DNA from: Paraphaeosphaeria minitans | Taxonomy: Eukaryota > Ascomycota > Dothideomycetes > Pleosporales > Didymosphaeriaceae | NCBI GenBank assembly: GCA_015832175.1 | Contig: WJXW01000003.1 | Span: 992,001 to 1,056,000 of the forward strand | Direction: 5' to 3' | DNA: 64,000 nucleotides | Shown here: one piece after another, positions 35,490 through 48,100 of the stretch | Layout of the letters: each line of letters opens with the position of its first letter | Numbering within the stretch: the first letter of the stretch is position 1 | Notes under the pieces: model-generated | Seen by the model: only the letters and a program-made list of their open reading frames with translations | Told to the model about the DNA's origin: nothing | Database searches by the model: none | Position numbers and translations under genes: made by a program

Positions 35490-38434
35490 CTTGCTGGGCG
35501 TCGTGTTGTGCGATCAACAACATGGGAAGAATGTGGTGATGAGAAATCAGAAAAGATGGCAGCTGTGAGGAGCCTCACGCTGAGATGTTACCGGGGCAGC
35601 CACGCGCGGTGGAAGTCGTTTGCAGTGGCATCTGTGGTGAGATGTTCAGGTATTCAGGTCGAATGCGAAGGGACGAACGGCCTACGCGACGCGACTGCCC
35701 ACGCCGGCAACGCCTGTGCACGTGCGGTGTTTGCGCGCTAAACATCGATAGGTAATTGCGGGGAGCACACCTCCTTGCGTTGTCCTCTTAGCCTCACCTT
35801 TATCACTACCCGTCAAGGGCTAGGAGCGAACTCATTACTCCATCCTCGAACAATTATTCGAAGCTCGAGTGCATGCCGCCTCCGACTGCGCGTGGCCTTG
35901 AGCTTTGGCACCGTGGTCCTGTGGGTAGGAAGGTAAAGGTCGTCGTCTTCCACATGTCTATATCAATACAAGTAAGATAGCTCTCACGCCACCGTTATGG
36001 TTTCCATGCGAAACAACATGCTCTGAGTCGTAATAAAGACGACGTCAACCTTAGGAGCATTGTAAACACCTGAATACGATTCGTGAACGCAGGGAGACTA
36101 CGAGGTACAGTTCGCGGAACCGAGCTTATTGCCTTTCTCCGGGGAGACCAGCAGATTCTTGACATACCGAGTATCACACTGCAAATTTACCAACTTGGTA
36201 GCTTCGTGAAATTCTATGTGTGCGTCAAATTGATGGACGCTGTCGATTCCGGACTTGTACGAGACTGTGTAATCTGAGTATCGGAAGAGAACGCTGCGGA
36301 AACATGAGCATCAGCATCACGCTGTGCAAAAAAAGGCTTCCACTTGACTCTAATTAGGGAAACCTTGTGACGACCCAACGACCTTATGTGGCATACCAAG
36401 TACTTCCCTCATCACGGACAGATCATGTGTTCCAAGGCCACCAAACAATCTCCAAGTCGCGCATGACGAGGAGCGTGGAGATGTGGATGACCTGCGCGAC
36501 CTCTCCCCAGCCGATCGGGCAGATGCTTACAATTTCCCCTGGGGTGATGCCATGGTGGAGGTGCTGGACAGCTGAAAGAACGCACGTCACGAGGATGTGT
36601 CTACACTCATTTCATCACGACGCATCTCGTTATAGATATCTCGCTCCTCTGTTTCTCCAGAGTGCAGATCACGTTGTGCTCTGCAGGCTGTATCGCTGGT
36701 CTTCAATCCATCACTGCCCTTCCAATTATACCTACCGTATACCATGCAATACGCAACCCGCCCGAAACGCAGGTTTTGAGGCATCGTACGTATTTTTGCG
36801 ACAACAGGCTCGGGAAAAATATGCGTTCGCCAGCTTGACAACGACAGGCAGTTACAGACACCATAATACCTGGAACTGGATGAGGGCTAATAACATAGCC
36901 TCGGATCTTGCAGCCCTCACTAGCGCTAGATCGGCTGAATTGGCGACATGAGTTGGTCCAATCAGTGTGCCCAAACAAAGGCATCAACAAAACCTCCGAC
37001 GCGAAGAAACTTGCCTCGACGTCAAACGGAGCCTCACTGGGCTGCTGAAGTTGAAGATGATCCCAGGCCTCTTCGAGCAATAAGCTATTACGCCTGGGAG
37101 GGCGTAGATGTACCTACTGTTAGCACAGCAATGGCCGAAGGAGTACCGTACCTCGGGATGACCTAAGCGGCCATTCGCATTGCGCGAAACGAGCGAGTGT
37201 TCCGGAGGGGGAGTGGATCCATCGGAGATCACACTCTTCCTCATTGTACGAAGGTTACGGACGAGAAGGACACGCACAGCATTAATGGCGATGGACTCCT
37301 TGGTCTCCAGTCAAACGTCCCGATGAATACCTGATGTTGAGCAACTAGGTACCTAGTCCTTCGGTCGCGGTGGACATCTGTACTAATTCATCCTCCGTCC
37401 ATCACGAGGCTGGAGAAAATCTACACCCTCATGGGAATTCCGCAGAGCCTCACTACTTGAAGTCCGATTCGCGTTGTTTTCCTCATTTTCAAAGTAGACT
37501 AGCGCGATCCGCGACAAGTCAATCTCCAGGAGTGTCGTCAGCGTCGCGTGTTAGTCCTGCGCCCACGAGAGCATTCGCGAGGACAATGAAGTGCGCTGAC
37601 GACCCAAGGCGTCAATCTGTTCGAGGCCGGACATTGGGCGATGGTCTGTACTGATGGAGACGTTAGGTAGAGCGATCGCTTCGGGGATGTACACGTTACC
37701 GGTACCTTACCTACTAGGCCGTGCTCGTAAGGGATCTCCAAGGCCCTCCACAAAATTCTCGACCAGAGATTGGCAAAAATCTTGGATCTGTGGTCTATTC
37801 CCTCGGGCACAGGTTTACGGCTATTTTGGAATGAGGATGTACATAGTGGTCCTCGTGAGGCTGCGTGTAGATGGTATCGCATCGGACACGAACAACGCGA
37901 ACACACGGGACGATCTTCTGGAAGGCTACGACTCCTCACCCTACTATGAGCGTGGCGCAGGTGTGTTCTCCCGAAGGCCTTTCGCTAGTGTCACGCAGAT
38001 GCTGAATGCCATCATCACACGGCCTGCCTATGCTATTCCAGCAAGGTGCCGGACGTTGGAACAGTGGTCCTCTCCCGGGCCTTCGCCCTCCAAACGATGG
38101 ACCAATCAACCAGCTTGAAACGAACGTCGGTTCTGAAACACCTTCCGTATTCTAGTCTTCGGACTGGTGTACAAGTATAGCGTGAGATTGCAGCCCCCGA
38201 TTCGGTGGATGACAAGGGTGTTGCCACGCAGCGGCGGATGGCGCTAGAGAGCCCAGCACATGCAAGTCCGAAGGGAAGGCTCATAGTCAAGTACGAGGCT
38301 CGACATATTCCGAACTATATGATTTTATGCCCGCCTATTCTGCTTCCACGTTCTTACTGTTTGGTCATTTGGTTGCACGTTAATTGAGGTGCATGGTGTC
38401 ATGTCGCGATAAAGAGAGCTTCATAATATTGAAA
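35490..38434. other. Gene-poor region upstream of DNMT5 and the MFS gene
   Basis: About 2.9 kb between divergent genes. It contains the DNMT5 and transporter promoters, a 14-bp palindrome at 37343-37356 and a protein-like but ATG-less open stretch at about 36360-36575. ORFs up to 194 codons (36367-36951) have unconvincing composition. There is no strong RIP-type AT bias. Confidence 0.4.
37343..37356. repeat. 14-bp perfect palindrome ACTAGGTACCTAGT
   Basis: Self-complementary over its full length. Half-sites TAGGTA/TACCTA recur in other intergenic stretches of the window (near 6967, 27495 and 63738). It could be a dimeric transcription-factor site or a small repeat footprint. Confidence 0.6.
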
Positions 38435-40938
38435 ATGGACACTAATTCAGCACCGCCATTACCACCCAAAGACGAAAACTACGAACAAGAGCACACGATT
38501 GCTTTCCCAGAAATCGCCCATCACGCAGTCTCGAGACCAGAGCACAAAGTTCCACCAACACCACCATCGAAAGCAGCTTCGCCTTCGCCAGGCCCATGGC
38601 CAGCACCCAAGCCTGTGCCTTATTCTGCATTCCCACAATCTCGAAATGGCAGCCCCGCTCCCGGATGGTTGAGAAACGTGACGCCAACACCCGAGCCAAC
38701 CGGAGCGGCGCAATTCATAGCGAATCTGTCCGATAGGCAACGAGCACACCTGCAGTTTGCAGTGCCCAAAGCAGAATCAGATCGCCTTTCGCATTTCTTA
38801 CAAGAGCCACCTCGAAAGACTCCAGTACCCGAACGATTTACTTTTGAAGCTCTCGACTCCGAAGCACGGAGTGGGCGAGAACTGAATTCAAAAGTCCGCC
38901 GAGGTGACACGAAGAAGAGCTTGTACAGATACAAGAGCACTCAAAGTAATGGAAATAAAAGTAATAGAGGCAGCAAGAACAGCAGAAGCGCATCTAGCAC
39001 CCGAAATGGGCGCAATGAGAGCATGAGTGCGGGAAGAAGAACGCCGGGGACGCCGAGTACCAGCCGAGGCATGAGCTTCGAGAGCATGCCAAAGAGCAGA
39101 CCGCAGTTGAAGAAGGAGGTCCGCCATTTCAAGGGGGTTGCGCTGGAGGTAGATTGGCGATTCTATGCCACCGGCGTTTGTTTGGCGTTGGTCAACCTCG
39201 TCATGGCGTGGGATGCAACTGCGATTTCGATTGCTTTGCCGGTACGTCCACTGGAACCCGAATCTGGGAAAGCTAGCTGACTCCCGCTAGACAATTGCAG
39301 TCTCACTCTATGGACCATCTGTGAACGCGTTCTGGTTGGGCATCTCCTTTCTGGTAGCGGCTACAGCCTTCATACCAATGTTCTCAGCTTTTGCGGAGAT
39401 CTTCGGTCGCAAAGCGATGCTACTGACAGGGCTGACACTATTCATTATTGGCTCACTCGTAACAGCCATCGCTGGGGATATGAATACAGCGTTGTTTGGA
39501 CGTTCTGTACAGGGTATTGGTGCAGGTGGTGTATTTGTACTCTCAGATCTCATCATCACAGACCTTGTGTCTCCTTTGGACAAGCGGCGATGGTCCGCTG
39601 TCCTCGGCTTGGTGTCAGTATGATCTTGTCTCTCCGTAACTTGACTGACATTCTCACAGCTGGGCACTTGGCGCATTGACTGGTCCAGCAGTTGGAGAGG
39701 CTCTTGCTGAACAATCGCAATGGCGCTGGATATTCTGGTTGAACCTCCCATTGTGCATTAGCTCGCTACTGATCCTCGCCTTCTTCGCAAAGTTGAAGTC
39801 CACGAAGTACGGTTCGAAAATTTATGAACTGAAGCAGATCGATTGGGTGGGGTTCATACTCATGACAGGTTCGCTTGTCGCCCTGCTCTTGGGCATCAGC
39901 TGGGTGAGTGCAAGCTCAGGCATTCTTCAGTTGGGCTACGTGCTCAAATATTGGACTACAGTCTGACAGCTAGAACAGGGAGGCACTACGTACGCGTGGT
40001 CTAGCCCGCGCACGCTCATACCTATCCAATTCGGCCTAATTGGGATTGTCTTGTATTGCGTCTGGTCTTGGTTCGCACCTTTCCAGTCCATGATTTCCAT
40101 TGATGGCTTCATGGATTGCACGAGCATCGGGATGTATGTCGGCACGGCGGTACAAGGTTGCATCATCGGCGCCTACGTTTTCTTTATGGTAATTTGAAGT
40201 CCCCATCCACAATATACAATGGAACCTGACGTTAAAAAGCCGCTCTACTTCGGTGTCGCTGAAGCCGGCATGAAACAGGTGCCTTATGGAGTACGCTGGT
40301 TTCCCTGGACGATCCCCCTCGCCATCATCATCCTCGTGACGTTCGTCGTCATCAGCAAATGGAACGCCTGGATCTACGCCATTTGGCTGGGCTGGCTCCT
40401 CGTCCTGTTCGGCGTCGCAATGACCACATTCTATACGCGCACCTCAGCAGATGGGAAGTGGGTATCCATTGCCATCGTATCCGGCACCGGGATAGGCATT
40501 TTGTTCCCGAGTTTGCACACTGCATCCGAGCTCATCGCCAGTCGCGAGAGAGACGATGAGCGACAACGGCGCGCAGTCACGAACTCTTCCTTCTTCCATT
40601 ATCTCGGCAAGGCCTTTGGTGTCGGGCTGGCGACTTGTGTATTCCAGAATAGGCTGCTACACCAGTTGGATGCCAGCGAGATATATCACCACTTCGCAAA
40701 GGAGTACGCGGTTGAATCCGTCTCCCTCCTCTTCCGCATCCGAGCCACGCCTGGAGGACCGGGTTCGGCCAAGAACCAGATCGAGGACATGTATGTCCAG
40801 TCGTTGAAGAGCGTGTGGATTTTGATGGCGATTCTAGCAGGTATCGCGTTTCTAGCCAGTTGCTTCATGATGCCCAAAATTCGGAAGGAGGAAAAGGAAG
40901 CCGAGATGAAGGATCTAGACGGAAGCTACATGGTGTAA
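38435..40938 (+). CDS. Major facilitator superfamily transporter with long N-terminal tail
   Basis: Five exons: 38435-39241, 39291-39613, 39660-39903, 39979-40188 and 40240-40938, giving 760 aa; introns are 49, 46, 75 and 51 bp. The first 240 or so residues are cytosolic, rich in Pro, Ser, Arg and Asn (PPTPPSKAASPSPGPWPAP; KSNRGSKNSRSASS). Membrane helices then follow in MFS order: AWDATAISIALP in TM1, FAEIFGRKAMLL (motif A-like loop), FGRSVQGIGAGGVFVLSDLI in TM4, LTGPAVGEAL (motif C-like) in TM5 and WRWIFWLNLPL at TM6. The C half has GTGIGILFPSLHTASELIA. This is a drug:H+ antiporter-like layout, probably 14 TM; the substrate is unknown. The upstream Met at 38384 is in frame, but 38435 has the better AAAATGG context. 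The long tail probably carries regulatory phosphosites. Confidence 0.9.
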
Positions 40939-43347
40939 TTGAATGAGTTAATCACCACGTAATTCGGAGGTTTGCATGATGGTGGAGTTTTTTCTTTTTG
41001 GTTTTGGCGGTGGCGTGCGGAAGCATTTACAGGCGCGTCGGATATACCCTTCATTTATTATACCGTTTTTTTCAAGTGCAAAACGCCGCTTGTACATACT
41101 ACTACCGCAAGTGCTTTTGTTCGATAATACACATCAATTGATGAAAGCTAAGATAGATTAAGAATCATCTTCACTCTGGCGTCTCTTTGATAGACTCTCA
41201 AGAGTTTCTCGATCGTCTCCTACATCTTGTTTGGATAAACGCCATCGTGTCTGGTAACCGCAGTGTAGGTGAAAAGAAATCTGTCGCCAACGCGTATTCC
41301 AAAATTTTCAACGAAGACAGGGCGCTCATTAGGCTCATTTGCGTGCGCAAGCTACCTGGCTGTTGGGTGTACTCGGTTAACTCGCTGGTTTCACGGTTCT
41401 CGAAGAACTTGCATATGTCGAGGGACAAGCCTAGAAACGGCGGTGATTAAGCCTAGGGCCGCTCGCCAAGTATTCGCTTGGGTCAACATATCTGTTTAAG
41501 ATGTGGTAGTAGTCCTCATGCGCGGCCAGAATAGGCCATTCATTTGTTGTGGAGCTTGTTTTCCCTGAAGACCAGCAATTATAGGGGTCTCCAAATTTTC
41601 TCCTGTAGATGAATCTGTGGTGCGGTGCTACTTCCTTATGTCATGATATGGGCTGAAATTGTTGCCATATAACTGCAAGAGGTGCGTGCCTCACGACGTT
41701 TCCTCGGCATCCCTATTTTGGAGGCCTGCTGATAGCCATACCGTAAAGCAAGCGAAAATATTCCGCTTCTGGGCAGAGATATTTCACGCTGCGTATCCTG
41801 TCACTCATGTCCTTTCTCGATCGAGCAGTCTATATCCATATTGGTGTTGAATTGCGCTAACATCTGGCCTGTAAACTATATAATCCTTGATGGCGTGACA
41901 ACTTCTTCGGGCCCGGGAGGTGATAGTTAGCGCCAACATTCCTTGCAGTACGATAATCTGCCTTCTTACACAGAAAAGGATGCCCTCCGGGTGTAAGTGC
42001 AGTGCTCACGCGATAGCGGCAAGCTTCGTATCAGCATAAACGAATTTCAGATCCTAGTCAATAGCCTCTTGATAACAAACGTCTGTATCAAGACTCCGTA
42101 GTGCGAGAAGCCTGCCGCACAAGGGTGCGAATGATGAACCTCATTCACAGCATCCAGGCTACACGAGAGATTACAGAAGACTTTCTGCAGAAGCCCATGT
42201 GTCCCCAGCCAGCAACAGTCGTGATGACAAACATGATCATGAAAAATTCAGAAGGCTCGGCACACCGTCCACCCGAATTGGAATCCGCAGAAGATTTCGT
42301 AGATATATTCAGCCGGGCGTCTGGCCCATGTGTCATCCGCATCCCCTTGACTCCCTGGGTTCACAGTCATCATGACGATCTTGATCAGATATATTGGTCA
42401 CATGCTGCCCAAAAAAGGAATATAGTTTAGATATGGAGGTCCCTCTTACTGTAGCTTTATGACACCAGAGCGCCATGTTTATCTACAAAACACATTCTAC
42501 ACTAAATTCGGGTATGACATCGACATGCTCTGCTGGCATGTCTTGAAATACTACAAGCTCTTAGTGCATCGGAGCCAGAATTTCTGAGGTTATAAAAAAT
42601 CTCGCTGGAGCATTACCGAGGTGGCGAGTGTAATATGAGTACTTTAGCAACGTACAAAGATGGTGACCTGCGGAACAATTGGGGTGATTTTAACATCACA
42701 TATCATTACTGGCTTGGATAGCTACCATAGACACCAGCACCCCGCACGAATTCTGCATACCCAAGAGTTTTATGTGATCATCTAAATTCACATACAAAAA
42801 AAGACCCGCAAGGTTCATTTATAGACGACGGAACAAGGGTCACGTCTCTACCTTCACCTCCACTCCCTAGCGCACATCGATCGGTTGCTTCTTTTTTGTG
42901 ACTAAATTTCTGTCATATACATATTATATTATGATTGAATAACAACGTTCAGAAATGCATGCTCCCTCAAACTACGAGTGTATCTAGTACTGATAAATTA
43001 AACAATCTTCTTAGAGACATTCTAGAATGTCTATTACATGTATTTCAGCAGCCTGGCAAATATGTCTCAACAAAGTAGCGTAACACACAGGGCAATCTCT
43101 TCCAATGTCCCTACAACGGCCTTTGCGGACATTAAGAACAAATTCGGCTTCTACGGATATTAGAAACAGAAGCGCTTCATAGACGTCATATGATGTTTTA
43201 CCTAGTTAGTCTCATACAACGATCTAGATATTATTACCTTCTCCCAAGGACTGGCAAAGAGTTCCCTTCCTCACATTCCAATCACTCTTGCTTCATCATA
43301 GCTCCCTTAGAGAGGTGCTTTACTTTGCATCTAAGCTCATAAGCATC
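40939..43347. other. Gene-poor region
   Basis: About 2.4 kb. The right half (42430-43260) is moderately AT-rich. A 109-codon ORF at 42101-42430 has protein-like composition (SAHRPPELESAEDFVDIF) but no recognisable family and is not called. Nothing else is supported. Confidence 0.4.
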
Positions 43348-44152
43348 ATGGCAGGCAACACCATTGTACTCATCACTGGAGCGAACAGCGGAATTGGGTA
43401 CGCCGCTTCGAAGATCATATCCTCAGCCTCCCCGAACTACCATGTCATTGTCGCCGGCCGTTCGTTGCAAAAAGTCGAGCCGCAATCAAATGGCTGAAAT
43501 CAGAAGCCGACATCAAGGGCGAGCTGACGCCGCTGGAACTCGACGTCACTTCAGAGGCCAGCATCGCGGCGGCGGCTAAGAAGGTCGAGCAAGAGTTCGG
43601 CCGCGTCGACGTGCTCATCAACAACGCCGGCGTCGCGCACTCGTCCGAGGCAAGCTACAAAGCGCAAATCAATGCCATCACCGAGACCAATGTCATCGGC
43701 CCGCTGTTGGTGTGTGAGCAGTTCATGCCGCTCGTGCTGAAAAGCAAGAAGCCCTACTCCATCTTCGTCAGCAGCAGCCTGGCCAGTCTCGGTTTGGCGA
43801 CTACGCCCGGAAGTCACTACGACAGCGAAATGTGGCAGGTTTACCGCATGACGAAATCGGCGCTGAACATGATCGCCGTCATGAGCAGCACAAGTGGGCT
43901 TCAAAGGGCGTCAAGGTATTCCCTATGTGTCCTGGGCTCGTCAGGAGCAACTTGAGGGGAGCGAAGGAGGAGAACGTCAGCGCCGGCGGCCGAGCAGGCA
44001 GCGCAGATGTCAGTGGGGAGACGATTCTCAGTATTATAGAAGGGAAGAGAGACATTGATGTGGGCAAGTTTGTACACAAAGATGGTGTTCACGAATGGTG
44101 TTCACGAATGGTAAACTCGCGTGTTCCAATATACCTACCTGAGATAGTTTAG
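43348..44152 (+). pseudogene. Short-chain dehydrogenase pseudogene (two frameshifts and a 13-bp duplication)
   Basis: It starts MAGNTIVLITGANSGIGYAA, a classical SDR cofactor site. After SLQKVE (about 43480) the frame changes by one base and continues AIKWLKSEADIK, ELDVTSEASIAAAAKKVEQE, the NNAG motif in RVDVLINNAGVAHSS, and a catalytic YRMTK (Tyr-x-x-x-Lys). Near 43885 the frame changes again and continues EQHKWASKGVKVFPMCPGLV to VGKFVHKDGVHEW. A 13-bp tandem duplication at the end removes the original TGG-TAA end and adds 18 residues. All family motifs remain, so the damage is recent or includes sequencing error. The intact gene would encode about 255 aa of the carbonyl reductase-like SDR group. 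It is not closely similar to the SDR gene at 21535. Confidence 0.85.
44083..44108. repeat. 13-bp direct tandem duplication
   Basis: TGGTGTTCACGAA occurs twice in a row, followed by TGGTAA. Removing one copy restores a reading frame ending ...HEW-stop. It is a typical replication-slippage or repair duplication. Confidence 0.95.
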
Positions 44153-45142
44153 CATCCATAAAAGTATGTGGCAGATTCTTAGCGATCCTGCCACTGAGTC
44201 TTTTTAGCTCATCCACTAAATCCGAATATTGCTCAACTGGGAAGTCCATGGGGTAGACTTGTGCTAGGTTGTCCTAAGCAAAAGTGTGCGCTACTTTATC
44301 TATCATCCTGATGGGCACCGTATAGCGTTTCATCGACGATGTGAAGCTTGCGGTCTTTCGCAAAATGCACCACCAGCCTGCAAGAAATTAAGCATACTAT
44401 AGAGATAGAAGCGCATGATCTGCTCCCTTGAAGAAGTTCATTCACTGCCACAATCTAATTTTCCAACAGGTCTTGTGACATGAATATTCTTGTCCGCCAC
44501 CGTATGTCTAACTCCAACTTTGTCATCCATAGCTCATTTCAAAGGACCAGCGCTCATAATAGATCTCTGTGACCATAGCATAGAATTGTGCGTGCCAAAA
44601 CAAGTCGTCCCAAAGCACCTGCCATGTTTCAATGAAACATTTGGCGCATCGGATAGACACGCCATAGTCGGCTTGACCCGACTAAACATCACATCATACA
44701 CCATTTCAGCGGAAGTAGAAGTAAAACCCATTCGAGTATGTATCTATCTACTGCTACCACCAAACGATAAGAGAAAACACAACACGCACACGGAGCACAT
44801 TCTCCTCCCAGCCAGGCCCTGCCCAACACGCCAGCACAGAATCCCGAATCCAGGCCTGCACTCCCTTCATCCATCATCCATGTTCACACACTAGACCAAG
44901 GCCACCACCGCCCAAATTCCCATCTCCAACGCCCATTTTTGCTCTGTCCGCACCTATGCCTCCCATTATACTCATACAGCGAACATGACCGGCGAGACCG
45001 TGCCCCACCCAATGCAGAGTACTCATTTCGTGAAACCCAATGCCCACTCCGTGTAAAAGACGCCCTGCAATGCATAGCTATATCCATGGTGCTAACGAGA
45101 TGTACAGTCTGAAATAAAGGAGTATGTAACCGATCAACGCAT
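44153..45142. other. Intergenic between SDR pseudogene and TOM1 3' end
   Basis: Nearly 1 kb without a supported gene. Short ORFs on both strands lack motifs. The right part should contain the TOM1 3' UTR. Confidence 0.4.
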
Positions 45143-48100
45143 TTATGCGAAGCCGAAGTACTCGCCGCCAGCCGTCATGGCCGTGTAGAGAGCCTTCTTG
45201 AGGGATTCGTAATCGTCGTATTCGGGAAGATCGAGTTCTGGGAGTATGTTAGTCTAAGCGTTGGGACTTCAATAGTGGAAACTTACGGTTGAAGCAAGTA
45301 TGGCTAGACGGGAGACGGTCTTTGCTGCCATAATCGCGATGGATGTTGAATTTGGAGAAACCGTTCATGCCCTCAAGCTCCTTGAATCCGTTGAGCGGCA
45401 CCTTGCTCGTTCCCGTGACAAACTGAAGCAGCTTCGCCTGCTCTTCCTTATCGAAGCTTCGAACAGCGCGCCAGAACCAATGAATCTGAGGCGAGTTTTG
45501 AGTGTAGTTCGAGTATTCTGTGTTGGCTTTCCAGTCCTCGATATTAATGTCAGGCAGCCCAGAGATGAGCAGCTCGAGCTCCTGCTCGCTGAAGATAGAA
45601 ACCAAGTCCGAAGGGATGATGTCGTGGAAGCCCTTGAGAAAGTGCTCTAGCTGTTCTTGGACAGCACCTGTTAGACGATACTCAGTCACCAGGCGTACAT
45701 AATCGTGCTTGTTCTCCTCGGAGAGCGGGATGTTGCGTCCGTTCTCCATGAGATCCACGACTTCGGTTTCTCCAAAGCTTTCAGTCTCCGCTGAAAAGGT
45801 TTCCGGAATGACATCGGTAGGGTCGTTGTTGAGTATCCAAAGGAGAGACTTGTAGTATTCCTCATCCAGGGACTCCATATCCTTGACGTTGACAGGTCGA
45901 CTCAGGATCCGCTTGTAGACAGCTCGACTAAAGTGGCAGTCAAGCACGCGGCCTTCGTAGAGGGCTTTTCCAATGACGCGTCCAATGAACTTGAAGAACA
46001 TTAAGTGTTCAGGATTGATACCGCTCAGGCGGTTCGGATGGAATGTCGTACGATCCGAAGCCACAGGAATGAAGAGCGCGTAGTCTGGGTTGAACATTTG
46101 TCGGGCAATTACCTGGAACCATTCACGAGTAACACCGCCAGCATCAACGCCCTCTTCACCGTGGAAGCGGATGCTAAGCTTACCATACTTCATCTCATCC
46201 GCAGTCTTGAAGTACAATGATTTGAAACTGTCCAGGAAAACTTGGTCACGGCGGACAGCAAGCTGAAGTGGCGGGTGTTGCTGGCGATCAGGGGTTCGAG
46301 CATGCAGCTTACGGGAGAAGTAATTGCGCTTGTTGTCGAACTCTAGTACCTTGGAGTTCTTCACGAGAAGCGAGAAAGTCCCGCTCATGAGCTTAGGGTT
46401 CTGCCGCACTAGGTCGTTCAGGATCTTGCGATGGTCTTCGGTAAAGTTGAAGAACAGGTTTTCCATCTTGCTCTCTGGAGGCGGGCTCGAAAGTGCGAAC
46501 TCTTTGTTAGCCAACCTGCCAAGTGGTGCATCCTTGAGGGTGGTGTTCTTGCAAACAACCATGAGAGTCTCGATAAGCGGTAACAAGGTGGTAGCGATGT
46601 TGAGCATGTTGCCCCGTTGGCGAATCACAGTCAGAAATTCGCTGAGCTTATTCCACAATGGTGCAAAAGCGGAGTCCTCATACAAAGACATAAGTATGTC
46701 GTCCTTCTGTGCTGGCTCGAGTGCAACCGCGCCGCTCTGTTCCTTATTGTCTCGCGTAGGATCAAAGAGATAGTCCAATGCTGTAAGAGCCCGCAGAAGC
46801 TTGGTTTGATCGGAGCTGGCGGGTGAGAACTTCGAGAGCGCCAAGCCTTGAACATCCGTTGGAGACTCAGCATTTGTGACTTGAACAGTCAAATCGCTGA
46901 GATCACGGAGGATAGATCGCGCTAATTCTTGTGCGATACCGAGCAACTCTTGTCCGAAGACCTCCTTGGCCCCAGGGATAGGCGAAAGGTTGCTAATAAC
47001 GCTCAAAGTCTCTTGGAACACCTTGCCACTGCATTCTCGAGCAGCCAGAATCTTTGCCACGAGACGCAGGTTGTTTTCGGGTATCTCAGGCGGGGTAAGA
47101 CTTCGATGCTTCTTCTTGTCTTCCTCAGCCTTTGATGCTTCGGGTTTGGAGGAGCTGTCCCCGCCCTCTTTGGCTGCTTCAGCGACAGTATCATTCTGGT
47201 GAGCAGTCGACGTCTCAACGTCCTCGGCCTGTTGCTGTCCGGTCGCAGGCTGCTCGCGGTTCTGCTCAGCCTCGGCGCCCGCCGAGGGTTCGGCAGCAGA
47301 CGTATTGCCCTTCTTCTCGGCTTCACTTTCAGCCTTCTCCTTGTCCTTCTTCAAGTGTTGAAGCGGAACAGTGATTATACGCAGTAGAGTCGTAAGCTGT
47401 TCCATGATGGACGAGCTCTCGATGATGAGCTTCCGATCCAGCAAGCTCAACAAGGCATTGACAGGGTATTTGGTCGCCTTGGTCTCTTTCGCTTTACCCT
47501 TGCGGTTGGCTCGGCTCTTGAAGCCAACACCCGTTTCATGCTCAGTCAGGAAGAACGTCCAGACTGCAGGGTTCTTTTCGGTAAGATGAGTGAGGGTGTT
47601 CAGACATTGTTGGACGACCATGAGCGGTGAAACATCGGAATTGATGGAGAAGGCCCCGTTCTTCTTGGATAATTTCGGAGTCCTCTCGCTAGGCTGCTGC
47701 TGAGTCTGCTTCGCACGCAATGAGAGCTGAGCGAAACTACGCTCAACAGCGTTCACATCGGCACTGCCATCCTGCAGAATTGACAACAGGATGCTGATAA
47801 CCTCGGCGCGGTTCTGACGATTCTCACAAACGTACCGAAGAATCTGGGTCAAGCTGGCCTTGGCACTGCCTTGTTGAGGGATGAACATGAGGCGGAGCAA
47901 TGTTGCTACACCAGCCTTGTCAAGCATCTGTGCACATGGCCGAGCCTTCCGCTTCTGGATTTGAACGTCACGGTCAGCGCCGCGATGCGCATTCTGGCGG
48001 AAGCCAGAAGGAAGATAGTCGAATTGGTTCAGACGACGATCACCGCCATAAGAGCGGGCCTCGGCCGAGATCTCAGGGGGTAGTTGTCGTAACACGTCTT

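Noticed and set aside
42101..42430. 109-codon plus-strand ORF
   Set aside because: Protein-like in places but no family, splice support or regulatory context; left uncalled.
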